Source of the DNA: Flavobacterium micromati
GTDB lineage: Bacteria; Bacteroidota; Bacteroidia; Flavobacteriales; Flavobacteriaceae
Length of the DNA stretch: 64,000 bases
NCBI RefSeq assembly: GCF_900129585.1
Contig: NZ_FQWF01000003.1
Span: 186,001 to 250,000, forward strand
Direction: 5' to 3'
This document shows positions 43,947 to 52,459 of the stretch, piece by piece. The notes under the pieces are model-generated. The model saw nothing but the letters and a program-made list of their open reading frames with translations. It was not told where the DNA came from and searched no databases. Position 1 is the stretch's first letter, and each line of letters begins with the position of its first letter. The position numbers and the translations under genes were made by a program.

Positions 43947-46900
43947 ATGGACAAAAAAATATATTCTTTTTTGTTTTCAACAAGATTGATGGCACTCCTT
44001 TTTATTTCTTACGCAGTAGCGATGGCAACTGGTACTTTTATCGAAAGTAAATACAATACTGATACCGCAAAAATTTTAATATACAACGCCTGGTGGTTCG
44101 AAGCAATTCACGTTTTTTTTCTTATCAATTTTATCGGAAATATAAAGCGTTACCAGCTTTTAAAAAAAGAGAAATGGGCGACATTAATTCTTCATATGTC
44201 GTTTATTTTTATACTTTTAGGTGCTTTTGTAACTCGATATATTAGTTATGAAGGAATGATGCCCATTCGCGAAGGCGCATCGGAAAACCAAATTTATTCT
44301 GATAAAACGTTTTTGACTGTTTTTGCAGACGGGGAGTATAAGGGCGAAATGAAACGTAGAATTTTTGAAAAAAAACTATTGCTTTCCCCAGCAACTAACA
44401 ATAATTTCAGCATGTCTGAAAATTTTGCTGACACACATTTTGAAGTGGAATACCAAAATTTCATAATGGGAGCAAAGGAGTATATTAAAACAGATCCCAA
44501 AGGCGTCACCTATTTGAAGCTGGTAGAAGCCGGAGACGGTGGTCGTCATGAGCATTATTTGAAAGATGGTGATGTTCAAAACATTCATAATGTGTTGTTT
44601 GCTTTAAATAAATTTACAGATGGTGCGATAAACATAAATACCTCTGGTACCAAATACACCATTCAAACGCCTTTTGAAGGAAATTTTATGCGAATGGCTG
44701 ATAAATTTGAAGGAAAAATAACCAAAGATAATGTGCAGCCTTTAATGATGCGTTCGCTTTACAGCATTGGGGAAATGCGCTTTGTGTTTCCTGATGCAGC
44801 GATTAAAGGTAGTGTAGATTATAAATCAGATAATGATTATAAAGCCAAAACACATGAAGATGCTTTGACGGTAAAACTTACTGCTGATGGACAAGAAAAA
44901 ATAGTAACTCTGTTAGGTTCTAAAGGTAAAATTGGAGATTCTAAAACCGTGAAGATTGGGAATATTGACTACACTTTTTTCTATGGAAGTAAAACTTACA
45001 TTTTGCCATTTAAAATAAAATTGAATGATTTTATTGCAGAGAAATATCCTGGTACGGAAAAAAGTTATTCCGCTTTTGAAAGTAAAGTTACCGTTCAAGA
45101 TGAAAAATCATTTGATGCCAGAATTTACATGAACAATATTTTAGATCATCGAGGGTTTCGCTTTTTTCAAGCTAGTTTTGATCCAGATGAAAAGGGAACA
45201 GTACTTTCTGTAAACCATGATTTCTGGGGGACAACGTTAACGTACATTGGTTATTTTTTACTCTATTTCGCTATGATGGCTATTATGTTTACTAAGTATT
45301 CTCGTTTTGCGGATATTAAAAGAAAATTAGAAATTGTCAAAATAAAAAAGGCAAAACTATTGACCATTTTAATGTTGATATTTAGTTTTAGCAGTTTTGC
45401 ACAGCAGCCAGAACACGATCATGCAGATCATGAAGGCCACGCACATACAGAAGCTGAAGTAGTTCCTGCGCCAGCACAAACCGCTCCTGCAGATGCAAAG
45501 CATTCGCAACATACTAAAAAAGTGCTAAGTCAAGATGAGTTAAATGCGTTAATCGAGAAATTTAAAGTACCGCAAACGCACGCATCAAAATTTGGACGAC
45601 TGATAATTCAAGATGGTGGTGGAAGAATGAAACCAATTAATACCTTTTCATCGGAATTATTGCGTAAAGTAAGCCACGAGAATTCTTATAAAGGAATGAA
45701 TTCAGATCAAGTTTTCTTGTCTATGACACAATATGCTGGATATTGGATAGAAATTCCTATTATTTACATGAAAAGCGGCAATGATAGCATTCGCAAAATT
45801 ATAGGTGTTGACAGTAAAGCGAAATACGCTCCATTTGTTGCCTTTTTTGATGAAAAGGGAAATTACAAACTTTCAAAATATTTAGAAGAAGCCTTTAAGG
45901 CCGCAAATCCAAACCAGTTTGAAAAGGATTTCATAGAAACGGACAAGAAAGTAAATTTAATGGAATCAGCATTAAGTGGCCGAATTTTGAAAATATTTCC
46001 GCTTCCTAATGATAAAAATAATAAATGGGTTTCTTATTTAGAACTCAATGAATCTGGACTGAAAGGCATGGAAATGACGTACACTAAAAATGTCTTGCCA
46101 TTATATTTTGGTTCTTTGGCCAATGCAGCTAAAACCGGTGATTACAAAACTGCTGATGAATTACTAGAAAGTGTAAACGGTTTTCAAAAACGTTTTGGTG
46201 AAAAGGTAAGACCAAGTGAGGAAAGAATCACATCAGAGGTAATGTATAACAAATATGATGTTTTCCAAAAATTACCATACTGGTACATTTTTGCTGCAAT
46301 TCTAATGCTATTTTTTACCATTCTAAAGATATTTAAGGAAAGAAAATCACTCAATTACATCGTTAACTTTTTGCATGTTGTGATTTTCCTATTGTTCTTA
46401 TTGCACACTTTTGCATTAATCGTAAGATGGTATATTTCAGGTCACGCTCCGTGGAGTGATGCTTATGAATCTATTATTTATGTAGCTTGGGCAACCATGT
46501 TTTTTGGTTTGGCTTTTGATATAAAGTCAAAACTTACAGTTGCATCATCTGCTTTTGTAACCGCTATGATTTTGGCGGCAGCCTACATGAACTGGATTGA
46601 TCCTGAAATTGCAAACCTACAGCCAGTGCTAAACTCGTATTGGTTGATGATTCACGTGGCAGTAATTGTAGCGAGTTATGGACCGTTTGCCTTGGGAATG
46701 ATTTTAGGTGCAGTGTCTTTGTTATTGATTATGTTTACCACTAAAGAAAACAAAGTCAAAATGGATTTGAACATTCGAGAAATTACGTATATCAATGAAC
46801 TAGCGCTTACAATTGGTTTAATTATGTTAACCATTGGAAACTTTCTTGGCGGACAGTGGGCAAATGAAAGTTGGGGACGTTATTGGGGATGGGATCCGAA

Positions 46901-47180
46901 AGAGACTTGGGCTTTAATCAGTATTATGATTTATGCGTTTGTGATTCATGCTCGATTTGTTCCATCTTTAAGAGGGAAATGGATTTTTAACTTGATGAGT
47001 ATGTTTGCTTTTATATCCATCTTGTTTACTTATTATGGAGTAAACTTTCATTTAGTAGGATTACATTCTTACGCAAGTGGAGAAGCACATTCGCTAAATT
47101 GGATTTGGTATTCAATAGCAGCAATTTCACTAATTGGTGCAATTTCATATCCGAAATATAAAAAATATTATAAAAAATAG
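43947..47180 (+). CDS. ccsBA: Fused cytochrome c maturation protein CcsBA (ResB-ResC)
   Basis: System II haem exporter and cytochrome c haem lyase, a fusion of ResB-like and CcsA-like halves, 1077 residues. The N-terminal half has ResB-type membrane segments and a large periplasmic domain. A His-rich linker follows, HDHADHEGHAHTEAE, near residue 490. The C-terminal half holds the WWD domain WANESWGRYWGWDPKETW near residue 970, flanked by conserved His segments. It delivers haem across the inner membrane and attaches it to apocytochrome c. It is monocistronic, with a consensus promoter and a strong terminator. The His-rich stretch is unusual. Confidence 0.95.
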   Translation: MDKKIYSFLFSTRLMALLFISYAVAMATGTFIESKYNTDTAKILIYNAWWFEAIHVFFLINFIGNIKRYQLLKKEKWATLILHMSFIFILLGAFVTRYISYEGMMPIREGASENQIYSDKTFLTVFADGEYKGEMKRRIFEKKLLLSPATNNNFSMSENFADTHFEVEYQNFIMGAKEYIKTDPKGVTYLKLVEAGDGGRHEHYLKDGDVQNIHNVLFALNKFTDGAININTSGTKYTIQTPFEGNFMRMADKFEGKITKDNVQPLMMRSLYSIGEMRFVFPDAAIKGSVDYKSDNDYKAKTHEDALTVKLTADGQEKIVTLLGSKGKIGDSKTVKIGNIDYTFFYGSKTYILPFKIKLNDFIAEKYPGTEKSYSAFESKVTVQDEKSFDARIYMNNILDHRGFRFFQASFDPDEKGTVLSVNHDFWGTTLTYIGYFLLYFAMMAIMFTKYSRFADIKRKLEIVKIKKAKLLTILMLIFSFSSFAQQPEHDHADHEGHAHTEAEVVPAPAQTAPADAKHSQHTKKVLSQDELNALIEKFKVPQTHASKFGRLIIQDGGGRMKPINTFSSELLRKVSHENSYKGMNSDQVFLSMTQYAGYWIEIPIIYMKSGNDSIRKIIGVDSKAKYAPFVAFFDEKGNYKLSKYLEEAFKAANPNQFEKDFIETDKKVNLMESALSGRILKIFPLPNDKNNKWVSYLELNESGLKGMEMTYTKNVLPLYFGSLANAAKTGDYKTADELLESVNGFQKRFGEKVRPSEERITSEVMYNKYDVFQKLPYWYIFAAILMLFFTILKIFKERKSLNYIVNFLHVVIFLLFLLHTFALIVRWYISGHAPWSDAYESIIYVAWATMFFGLAFDIKSKLTVASSAFVTAMILAAAYMNWIDPEIANLQPVLNSYWLMIHVAVIVASYGPFALGMILGAVSLLLIMFTTKENKVKMDLNIREITYINELALTIGLIMLTIGNFLGGQWANESWGRYWGWDPKETWALISIMIYAFVIHARFVPSLRGKWIFNLMSMFAFISILFTYYGVNFHLVGLHSYASGEAHSLNWIWYSIAAISLIGAISYPKYKKYYKK

Positions 47181-47195
47181 AATTTACAATTAAAT

Positions 47196-47230
47196 AAAAA
47201 AAGGTTCAACTTTACGGTTGAACCTTTTTT
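47196..47230 (+). terminator. Terminator of ccsBA
   Basis: GGTTCAAC / GTTGAACC with a 6-base loop, extended by A-T pairs to AAAAAAGG / CCTTTTTT, 16 bases after the stop. Confidence 0.9.
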
Positions 47231-47368
47231 GCGTTGCAATTATTTTACTATTGTTTGATTCTTACCTAATTCATTGATTTTCAAAAGCAGTTAGTCAATC
47301 TAAAAGAAAAATAGTGGTAAATCTCATAAAAAAGACTTACGAAAAAAGTTTTTTTTATGTTTTAGAAT

Positions 47369-48154
47369 TTAAACTTTTCCTAACGTGTACAACTGTTCCA
47401 TTGTAGGACTTACACTTCCTCCAGCAGGTTCCAAAGTGATTCCAAAAGCTTCAGCTTCTTCTGCATTATTGACAGTAAATAGTTTTTGTTCGTTAGAGTC
47501 ATATTTTTCAAGCAGTCCAATGCTTGTTGGAGTCAGCGGATTTAATTTCAACGCCCAAACTTGGTAAACCATTCCTTCCGGAGGTTTAGGTAATCCGGCA
47601 GCATCAATATAAACTACTTTTGTTTCTTGATTCCAATACACTTTTGCAAAAGACTCTGGCGCGACAGCTTGCCCTCCAAGTGAGACAACTGTATTTTTAA
47701 TATCTCTAACAATTGCTAAAGTGGTTTCGCTACTTTTATTTTTTAGAATTAAGATTTTTAACTCTTTTTCTAATTTTGTTTTTTTAATAGTAGCATTTGC
47801 AACTTGTGAATTATTTTGATCTATTTGCATATATTGGAAACCAATGCCTGCAAGTAAAAGTACAGCAGCAGCCCAGCCTATATATTGAGACCAATTTGTA
47901 GTTGGTTTCATTTCTACGACTTTAGCATGTTTAAGCTCTAATTTTTCTTTAATTTTTTCAAAATTTGCAACAGAGTGAAATGGAGAAAAGCTTGATGAAA
48001 GCGCTACAATTGATTTTTCGATTGCTATGATTTCTTCATTTATCTCTGGGCTACTTTTGGACATGAAAGACACTTCTAGATTTTCAGTTTCACTGAGTAA
48101 ACCGTAAACGTAAAGTTCTAAAATTCCTGATTCGATATATTCTTTTGTATCCAT
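47369..48154 (-). CDS. Anti-sigma factor (RskA-like)
   Basis: A 261-residue inner-membrane protein that should hold the adjacent ECF sigma factor inactive. The N-terminal cytoplasmic zone (about 1-90) begins MDTKEYIESGILELYVYG, followed by one transmembrane helix (YIGWAAAVLLLAGIGFQYM), then a coiled stretch and a periplasmic RskA-type domain (VYWNQETKVVYIDAAGLPK, then PPEGMVYQVWALK). Its start overlaps the sigma stop by one base (TAATG), as in paired sigma/anti-sigma genes. The signal sensed is unknown. No terminator is seen. Confidence 0.88.
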   Translation of the reverse strand: MDTKEYIESGILELYVYGLLSETENLEVSFMSKSSPEINEEIIAIEKSIVALSSSFSPFHSVANFEKIKEKLELKHAKVVEMKPTTNWSQYIGWAAAVLLLAGIGFQYMQIDQNNSQVANATIKKTKLEKELKILILKNKSSETTLAIVRDIKNTVVSLGGQAVAPESFAKVYWNQETKVVYIDAAGLPKPPEGMVYQVWALKLNPLTPTSIGLLEKYDSNEQKLFTVNNAEEAEAFGITLEPAGGSVSPTMEQLYTLGKV

Positions 48155-48684
48155 TATATTTTCAAATAATTACGTAGATCATTAATGCAATTTCTATTCT
48201 GAGTTTTCACTGTTCCTAAAGGAATTGCCAACTCGTCTGAAGCTTCTTGCTGTGTATATCCTTTAAAAAAAAGTAAATCTATTATTTGAATGCATTTTGG
48301 TTTTAGTCTTTTAACAAATTCGCCTAAACCTATAGTATCCACTTTGTCTGCGAGTTTAGAATTGTTTTCGAAGTGATTTACGAAATTATCAGTCGAAAGG
48401 TTTTTTTTACTATTATTAAAATCCTTAGATCGCAGTTTGTCAATAGATGTATTTCGGGCAATATTTAGTATCCAAGTGTAAAATCGTCCCTTACTATCAT
48501 TGTAAGAGTCAATATTTTTCCAAATTTTAACAAAAACCTCTTGTAAGATATCTTCAGCCTCTTCTCTATTTTTAACTAAAACATTAATAACTGAAAATAA
48601 ACTTTTAGAATACATATCATACAGATGTGTAAAAGCACGTTCATCTTTTTTATAAATTAATTCTAACAACTCTTCTTGACTCAT
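48154..48684 (-). CDS. ECF-family RNA polymerase sigma factor
   Basis: A 176-residue sigma-70 ECF protein with regions 2 and 4 only. Region 2 contains EDILQEVFVKIWKNID and region 2.4 GRFYTWILNIARNTSID; region 4 is IQIIDLLFFKGYTQQEASDE followed by a helix-turn-helix with GTVKTQNRNCINDLR. It starts MSQEELLELIY at 48684; a start seven codons upstream is also possible. It is the first gene of a pair with the RskA-type anti-sigma factor. The regulon cannot be seen from this window. Confidence 0.92.
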   Translation of the reverse strand: MSQEELLELIYKKDERAFTHLYDMYSKSLFSVINVLVKNREEAEDILQEVFVKIWKNIDSYNDSKGRFYTWILNIARNTSIDKLRSKDFNNSKKNLSTDNFVNHFENNSKLADKVDTIGLGEFVKRLKPKCIQIIDLLFFKGYTQQEASDELAIPLGTVKTQNRNCINDLRNYLKI

Positions 48685-49189
48685 ATTTTTTTGTATATAA
48701 TACAAACTTATACATTCTATTTTACATATAGAGTACTTTACTGTTGTTACAAATGAATTTTAAACTAGTGGGTTTTTGCGAGAAGTAAAAAAATGGGTTC
48801 AATAATTCGCATTTTAAATTTTACTCAAATCCAAAAAAGAAAAGTACTTGATCGTATCGGTAAAATAATAGAAGATACTTTTTATATAAATTCTGAAATT
48901 CATCCTCCCACAAATAATTTCTGACTATTAAAGGAACGAAAAACAGTTTGCAATTGAGTCGAGATTGCAAAATGAGTTTATAAGTTATATTTAATTGACT
49001 TAACACGTTTTACGCCATTTTTATCAAAAGCAAAATCATTTACACTTTTTAATCTTTTTTAAACCAATTTCTCAGTACATAAAACCAAATTGATTTTCCT
49101 AAATTTAAAAAGTTATATTTTAACAGACGTTTATTAAAATTAAATATTGATGAGACAAATAATTGTTTAATTTTAACAAAAAAATTGAT
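48685..49189. other. 505-base intergenic region
   Basis: The sigma-factor promoter should lie at its left end on the minus strand and the gpx promoter at its right end. A 61-codon frame at 48821-49006 has no RBS or domain and looks fortuitous. I see no other structure. Confidence 0.5.
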
Positions 49190-49777
49190 ATGAAAAATAT
49201 AATAGCAATGGCGTCTTGCGCATTATTCTTATTCAGTTGCCAAAATCAAGCGCAACCTAAAAAATCCGACAATAATATGAGTGCAGAAAATGTAGTTAAA
49301 GAAACAATTTACCAGTATAAAGTAGAAGATTTATCAGGAGATACTTTTGACTTTGCTTCCTTAAAAGGTAAAAAAATAATGATTGTAAACACAGCTTCAA
49401 AATGTGGAAATACGCCACAATATAAAGACTTAGAAGCAACTTACAAAGAATACAAAGATAAAGGTTTTGTAATTGTTGGTTTTCCTGCAAATAATTTTAT
49501 GTCTCAAGAGCCTGGAACTAATCAGGAAATTGCTGCTTTTTGTCAAAAAAATTATGGGGTAACATTCCCAATGATGGATAAAGTTTCAGTAAAGGGAGAT
49601 GATATGTGTCCGATTTATCAATTTTTGACACAAAAATCTAAGAATGGATTGCAAGATTCAAAGGTAGATTGGAATTTTCAAAAATACTTAATCAACGAAA
49701 AAGGGGAATTAGAAAAAGTGATTTCGCCTCGCACTTCAATTACTGATCCAGAAGTAATGAATTGGATCAAAGCATAA
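49190..49777 (+). CDS. Glutathione peroxidase-family lipoprotein
   Basis: A thiol peroxidase of the glutathione peroxidase family, 195 residues. It has a lipoprotein signal MKNIIAMASCALFLFSC, so it acts in the envelope, which is less common than the cytoplasmic form. The peroxidatic Cys is in NTASKCGNTPQY; the second family motif is GFPANNFMSQEPG, with Ala where GFPCNQF-type enzymes have Cys. WNFQKYLI supplies the Trp/Asn of the active site. It probably uses a thioredoxin-like donor. Placing the ATG at 49190 gives the signal peptide directly; an earlier start would add nine residues. Confidence 0.9.
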   Translation: MKNIIAMASCALFLFSCQNQAQPKKSDNNMSAENVVKETIYQYKVEDLSGDTFDFASLKGKKIMIVNTASKCGNTPQYKDLEATYKEYKDKGFVIVGFPANNFMSQEPGTNQEIAAFCQKNYGVTFPMMDKVSVKGDDMCPIYQFLTQKSKNGLQDSKVDWNFQKYLINEKGELEKVISPRTSITDPEVMNWIKA

Positions 49778-49793
49778 AAAAGTAAAAGATTAT

Positions 49794-49833
49794 AAAAAGC
49801 GATTTTCGGGAAACTGAAAATCGCTTTTTTTAT
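49794..49833 (+). terminator. Terminator after the peroxidase
   Basis: Perfect 14-bp stem AAAAAGCGATTTTC / GAAAATCGCTTTTT with an 8-base loop, followed by T's. It could also serve the convergent dihydrouridine synthase gene. Confidence 0.9.
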
Positions 49834-49855
49834 GTGTTACTTTAATTCTATACTT

Positions 49856-50809
49856 TTAAAATTTTTCGTTTCTGAAAATTTCTGCTACTGCAGTTTCGTA
49901 ATTCCGAATGCTTTGTGCTTTTTTAATCTTTTTCAAAACTTTATGAGGATCAGAAAAAGTAGCTGAAAAGTATTCCCATAAATGGTACATTTTCAACAAA
50001 ATATGAGTTGATCCAGATAGAGATTCACTATAAATTGCGTACAAAGTATCATGGAATGCATTGAATAATTCAATTTTGTTTTCGGGATATTCCTCGGTAT
50101 TATTTTTAATCATAGTTGGTAAAAACGGATCAGATATTAATCCGCGACCTATCATCCAATGATCAATTGATGGGAATCGCTGTTGCATTTCGTGGAATTT
50201 AGCCACTGATGTAATATCGCCATTGTAATACAATTTGTGTTTAGTATTATCAATACACTGCTGAAAAGCGTCAAGATGCACGCCGCCTTTATACAATTGT
50301 TTACCAATTCGGGCATGAATAGCGATATTCTTTATCGGATATTTATCTAAAATAGGAAGTGCGTCTAAAATTTCTTCAGTAGTTTCATAGCCCAAACGCA
50401 TTTTCATCGATACAATTATATCCGATTCATTGTGCGCTCTTTCAAGGACGTGATTTATTTTTTCTGGATTGCTTATCAGTCCAGAACCCATTCCTGATTT
50501 AGTGACCATAGGATAAGGGCAACCTAAATTCCAGTTTAATTCTTTGTAGCCCAATTCACGAACATATTTAGCTACAAATAAAAATTCATCTGCATCGTTA
50601 GTAATCACTTGCGGGATCACTTCTAAATCGAGATTATTTTCAGGAAGCAAATCGCGTTCGTATGAAGCTTTGATAATCATTTTTCCATTCAACCTGATAT
50701 ATGGCGAATAAAAAGTATCGATTCCTCCAAAAAGTTTATTCTGAGCATTTCTAAAACGGAAGTCGGTAAATCCCTGTAAAGGAGAAGAAAGTAAGGTGTA
50801 GTCCATCAA
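49856..50809 (-). CDS. dus: tRNA-dihydrouridine synthase
   Basis: FMN enzyme that reduces uridine to dihydrouridine in tRNA; 317 residues. It starts MMDYTLLSSPLQGFTDFRFR. Seen are the active-site Cys in NWNLGCPYPMVTKSGMGSG, VSMKMRLGYE with the flavin-binding Lys, IAIHARIGKQLYKG, and YNGDITS. The GMGSGLI motif is normal. The second ATG is equally good as a start. It is convergent with the peroxidase and monocistronic. The specific uridine position cannot be told. Confidence 0.94.
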   Translation of the reverse strand: MMDYTLLSSPLQGFTDFRFRNAQNKLFGGIDTFYSPYIRLNGKMIIKASYERDLLPENNLDLEVIPQVITNDADEFLFVAKYVRELGYKELNWNLGCPYPMVTKSGMGSGLISNPEKINHVLERAHNESDIIVSMKMRLGYETTEEILDALPILDKYPIKNIAIHARIGKQLYKGGVHLDAFQQCIDNTKHKLYYNGDITSVAKFHEMQQRFPSIDHWMIGRGLISDPFLPTMIKNNTEEYPENKIELFNAFHDTLYAIYSESLSGSTHILLKMYHLWEYFSATFSDPHKVLKKIKKAQSIRNYETAVAEIFRNEKF

Positions 50810-50968
50810 AATTTTAATTGTGCAAATATAGGCTTCTTTTTGCAGTAAGATTTTTTAGAAATAATAAATTTTGGAAATTCTGCAGGCCTTGTCAAGTTTC
50901 CTGCAATGTCTTTTTTCCAAGTTCTCAAATTTGATTTTGGAAATTTGGCAATAGTATTTTCTTTCTCG

Positions 50969-51550
50969 TTAAACTTTATCTGATGTGATCCATTTAGTAA
51001 CCGCTGGTGCGGCGTAATTATTCATTTGGAATAAAAGATCGTCAATATTATCGCTTACAATAAGCATTTTTTGATTAATTTCTTTCAAAAAACCTTTGTC
51101 AACCATTGTTTGCAGCATATTCAATAGCGAATCATAAAAACCATTTATGTTAAGAACCCCAATAGGTTTAGTGTGCAATCCAAGTTGAGCCCAAGTTAGC
51201 ATTTCAAAAAGTTCTTCCAAAGTTCCAAAACCGCCTGGCAATGCAATTACGCCATCGCAAAGCGCATTCATTTTTGTTTTTCGTTCGTGCATGCTATCAA
51301 CTAAAATTAATTCAGTTAGCTGCAAATGAGCAATTTCCTTCGATTTTAAGAAATTAGGCAAAACCCCAATGACTTTTCCGCCCTCATTCAAAGCTGCGTC
51401 AGCAACTGCTCCCATGAGTCCAACTCTTGCGCCTCCGTAAACAATTTCAATGCCTTGATTGGCAAGTGTTTTACCAACTAAAATTGCCTGCGATGTAAAG
51501 ATTTCTTCTGTTCCAAGACTGGAACCGCAAAACACTGTTATTCTTTTCAT
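50969..51550 (-). CDS. LOG-family protein (TIGR00730)
   Basis: A 193-residue Rossmann-like protein of the LOG (lonely guy) family, phosphoribohydrolases that release bases from nucleoside 5'-monophosphates. Motifs: CGSSLGTEEIF near the start, GGARVGLMGAVADAAL, and PGGFGTLEELFEMLTWAQLG, the last including the conserved PGGxGTxxE. It may be a cytokinin-type or general purine/pyrimidine ribohydrolase. It is alone on its transcript. Confidence 0.93.
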   Translation of the reverse strand: MKRITVFCGSSLGTEEIFTSQAILVGKTLANQGIEIVYGGARVGLMGAVADAALNEGGKVIGVLPNFLKSKEIAHLQLTELILVDSMHERKTKMNALCDGVIALPGGFGTLEELFEMLTWAQLGLHTKPIGVLNINGFYDSLLNMLQTMVDKGFLKEINQKMLIVSDNIDDLLFQMNNYAAPAVTKWITSDKV

Positions 51551-51865
51551 TTGTACTTTTTTGTAAATAATGTTTAAAGTTAGAATTTTTACAACATTCC
51601 CAATCAGTTATTATTTGAGGTACTAAAGTATTTACTCTGAATTTGAACTTGATAAATTATTAGGTTTTATAACTATTTGAGTGCTTTTGTGATTCATTTT
51701 CCAAGAATGCACAAAAACAAAACAAAATATTCTTGCGCTTTTTATCAAACTAAAGTGACTAAAAGCTTTGCGAATTTGTGACTTAGCGGCAAGAAGAATA
51801 TTTTATATGTGTTTAAAATTTTTCTTTTCGTATTTTTAAACCCTCAATATTGTTAGTAGAAAAAA
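51551..51865. other. Intergenic region with a degraded repeat
   Basis: 315 bases. Around 51700-51800 lie AAGAATGCACAAAA and CTTTGCGAATTTGTGACTTA followed by GCGGCAAG, resembling the GCCAC-type interspersed elements seen at 14848 and 33092. No gene seen. Confidence 0.45.
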
Positions 51866-52363
51866 TTATTCTAATATCAACTGCATAAAAACCGAATCGA
51901 GCCAGCGATCAAATTTATAACCTGATTCTTTAATAATTCCAACGGTTTTAAAACCAAATTTTTCATGAAATTCTACACTACTTTGATTTTCAGCATCAAT
52001 AACTGCCACCATAGTATGTAGCTTCTGGTTTTTCGCAAGTTTGATCAGTTCTGCAAGTAATAATTTGCCAATTCCGTTGCCGTGATATTTCTCATTTACA
52101 TAAACAGAATGTTCAACGGTAAATTTATAAGCTTCGCGAAAACGAAACTCACTATACATTCCAAAACCAATAACAATTCCTTCTGATTCCGCAACAATAA
52201 CAGGAAAACCTTTGGCTAATTTGTCTTCTAAGATTAATTTTTGTTGTTCTATTGTTCGTATATTGTAGTCGTACAATGCAGTAGAGTGTAAAATATTGTA
52301 ATTAATTATATCTAAAATTGCGGGAGTATCTTCTATTTTATAAGCTCGTAATTTGATTTCCAT
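51866..52363 (-). CDS. GNAT N-acetyltransferase (phosphinothricin-type)
   Basis: A 165-residue GNAT protein. It starts MEIKLRAYKIEDTPAI; the acetyl-CoA-binding motif is VNEKYHGNGIGKLLLAELI (H-G-N-G-I-G). FHEKFGFKTVGIIKESGYKF matches the bialaphos/phosphinothricin acetyltransferase-like subgroup, whose members acetylate amino-acid analogues or polyamines. It is divergent from menD, sharing a 96-base spacer. The substrate is unassigned. Confidence 0.85.
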   Translation of the reverse strand: MEIKLRAYKIEDTPAILDIINYNILHSTALYDYNIRTIEQQKLILEDKLAKGFPVIVAESEGIVIGFGMYSEFRFREAYKFTVEHSVYVNEKYHGNGIGKLLLAELIKLAKNQKLHTMVAVIDAENQSSVEFHEKFGFKTVGIIKESGYKFDRWLDSVFMQLILE

Positions 52364-52431
52364 TTGCTGTTTATTTGTTTCAAAAATAATAAAAAACAAC
52401 TAAAACTAAAGGAAAAAGCATTGCAAGTTTG

Positions 52432-52439
52432 TAACTTTG
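52432..52439 (+). promoter_or_regulatory. menD -7 element
   Basis: TAACTTTG is a full TAnnTTTG match, 20 bases before the menD ATG. No TTG is seen at the usual spacing. Confidence 0.45.
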
Positions 52440-52459
52440 TATTTCAGAAAAATGATACA

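Noticed and set aside
48821-49006. 61-codon minus-strand reading frame
   Set aside because: AT-rich, no start signal or family; looks fortuitous.
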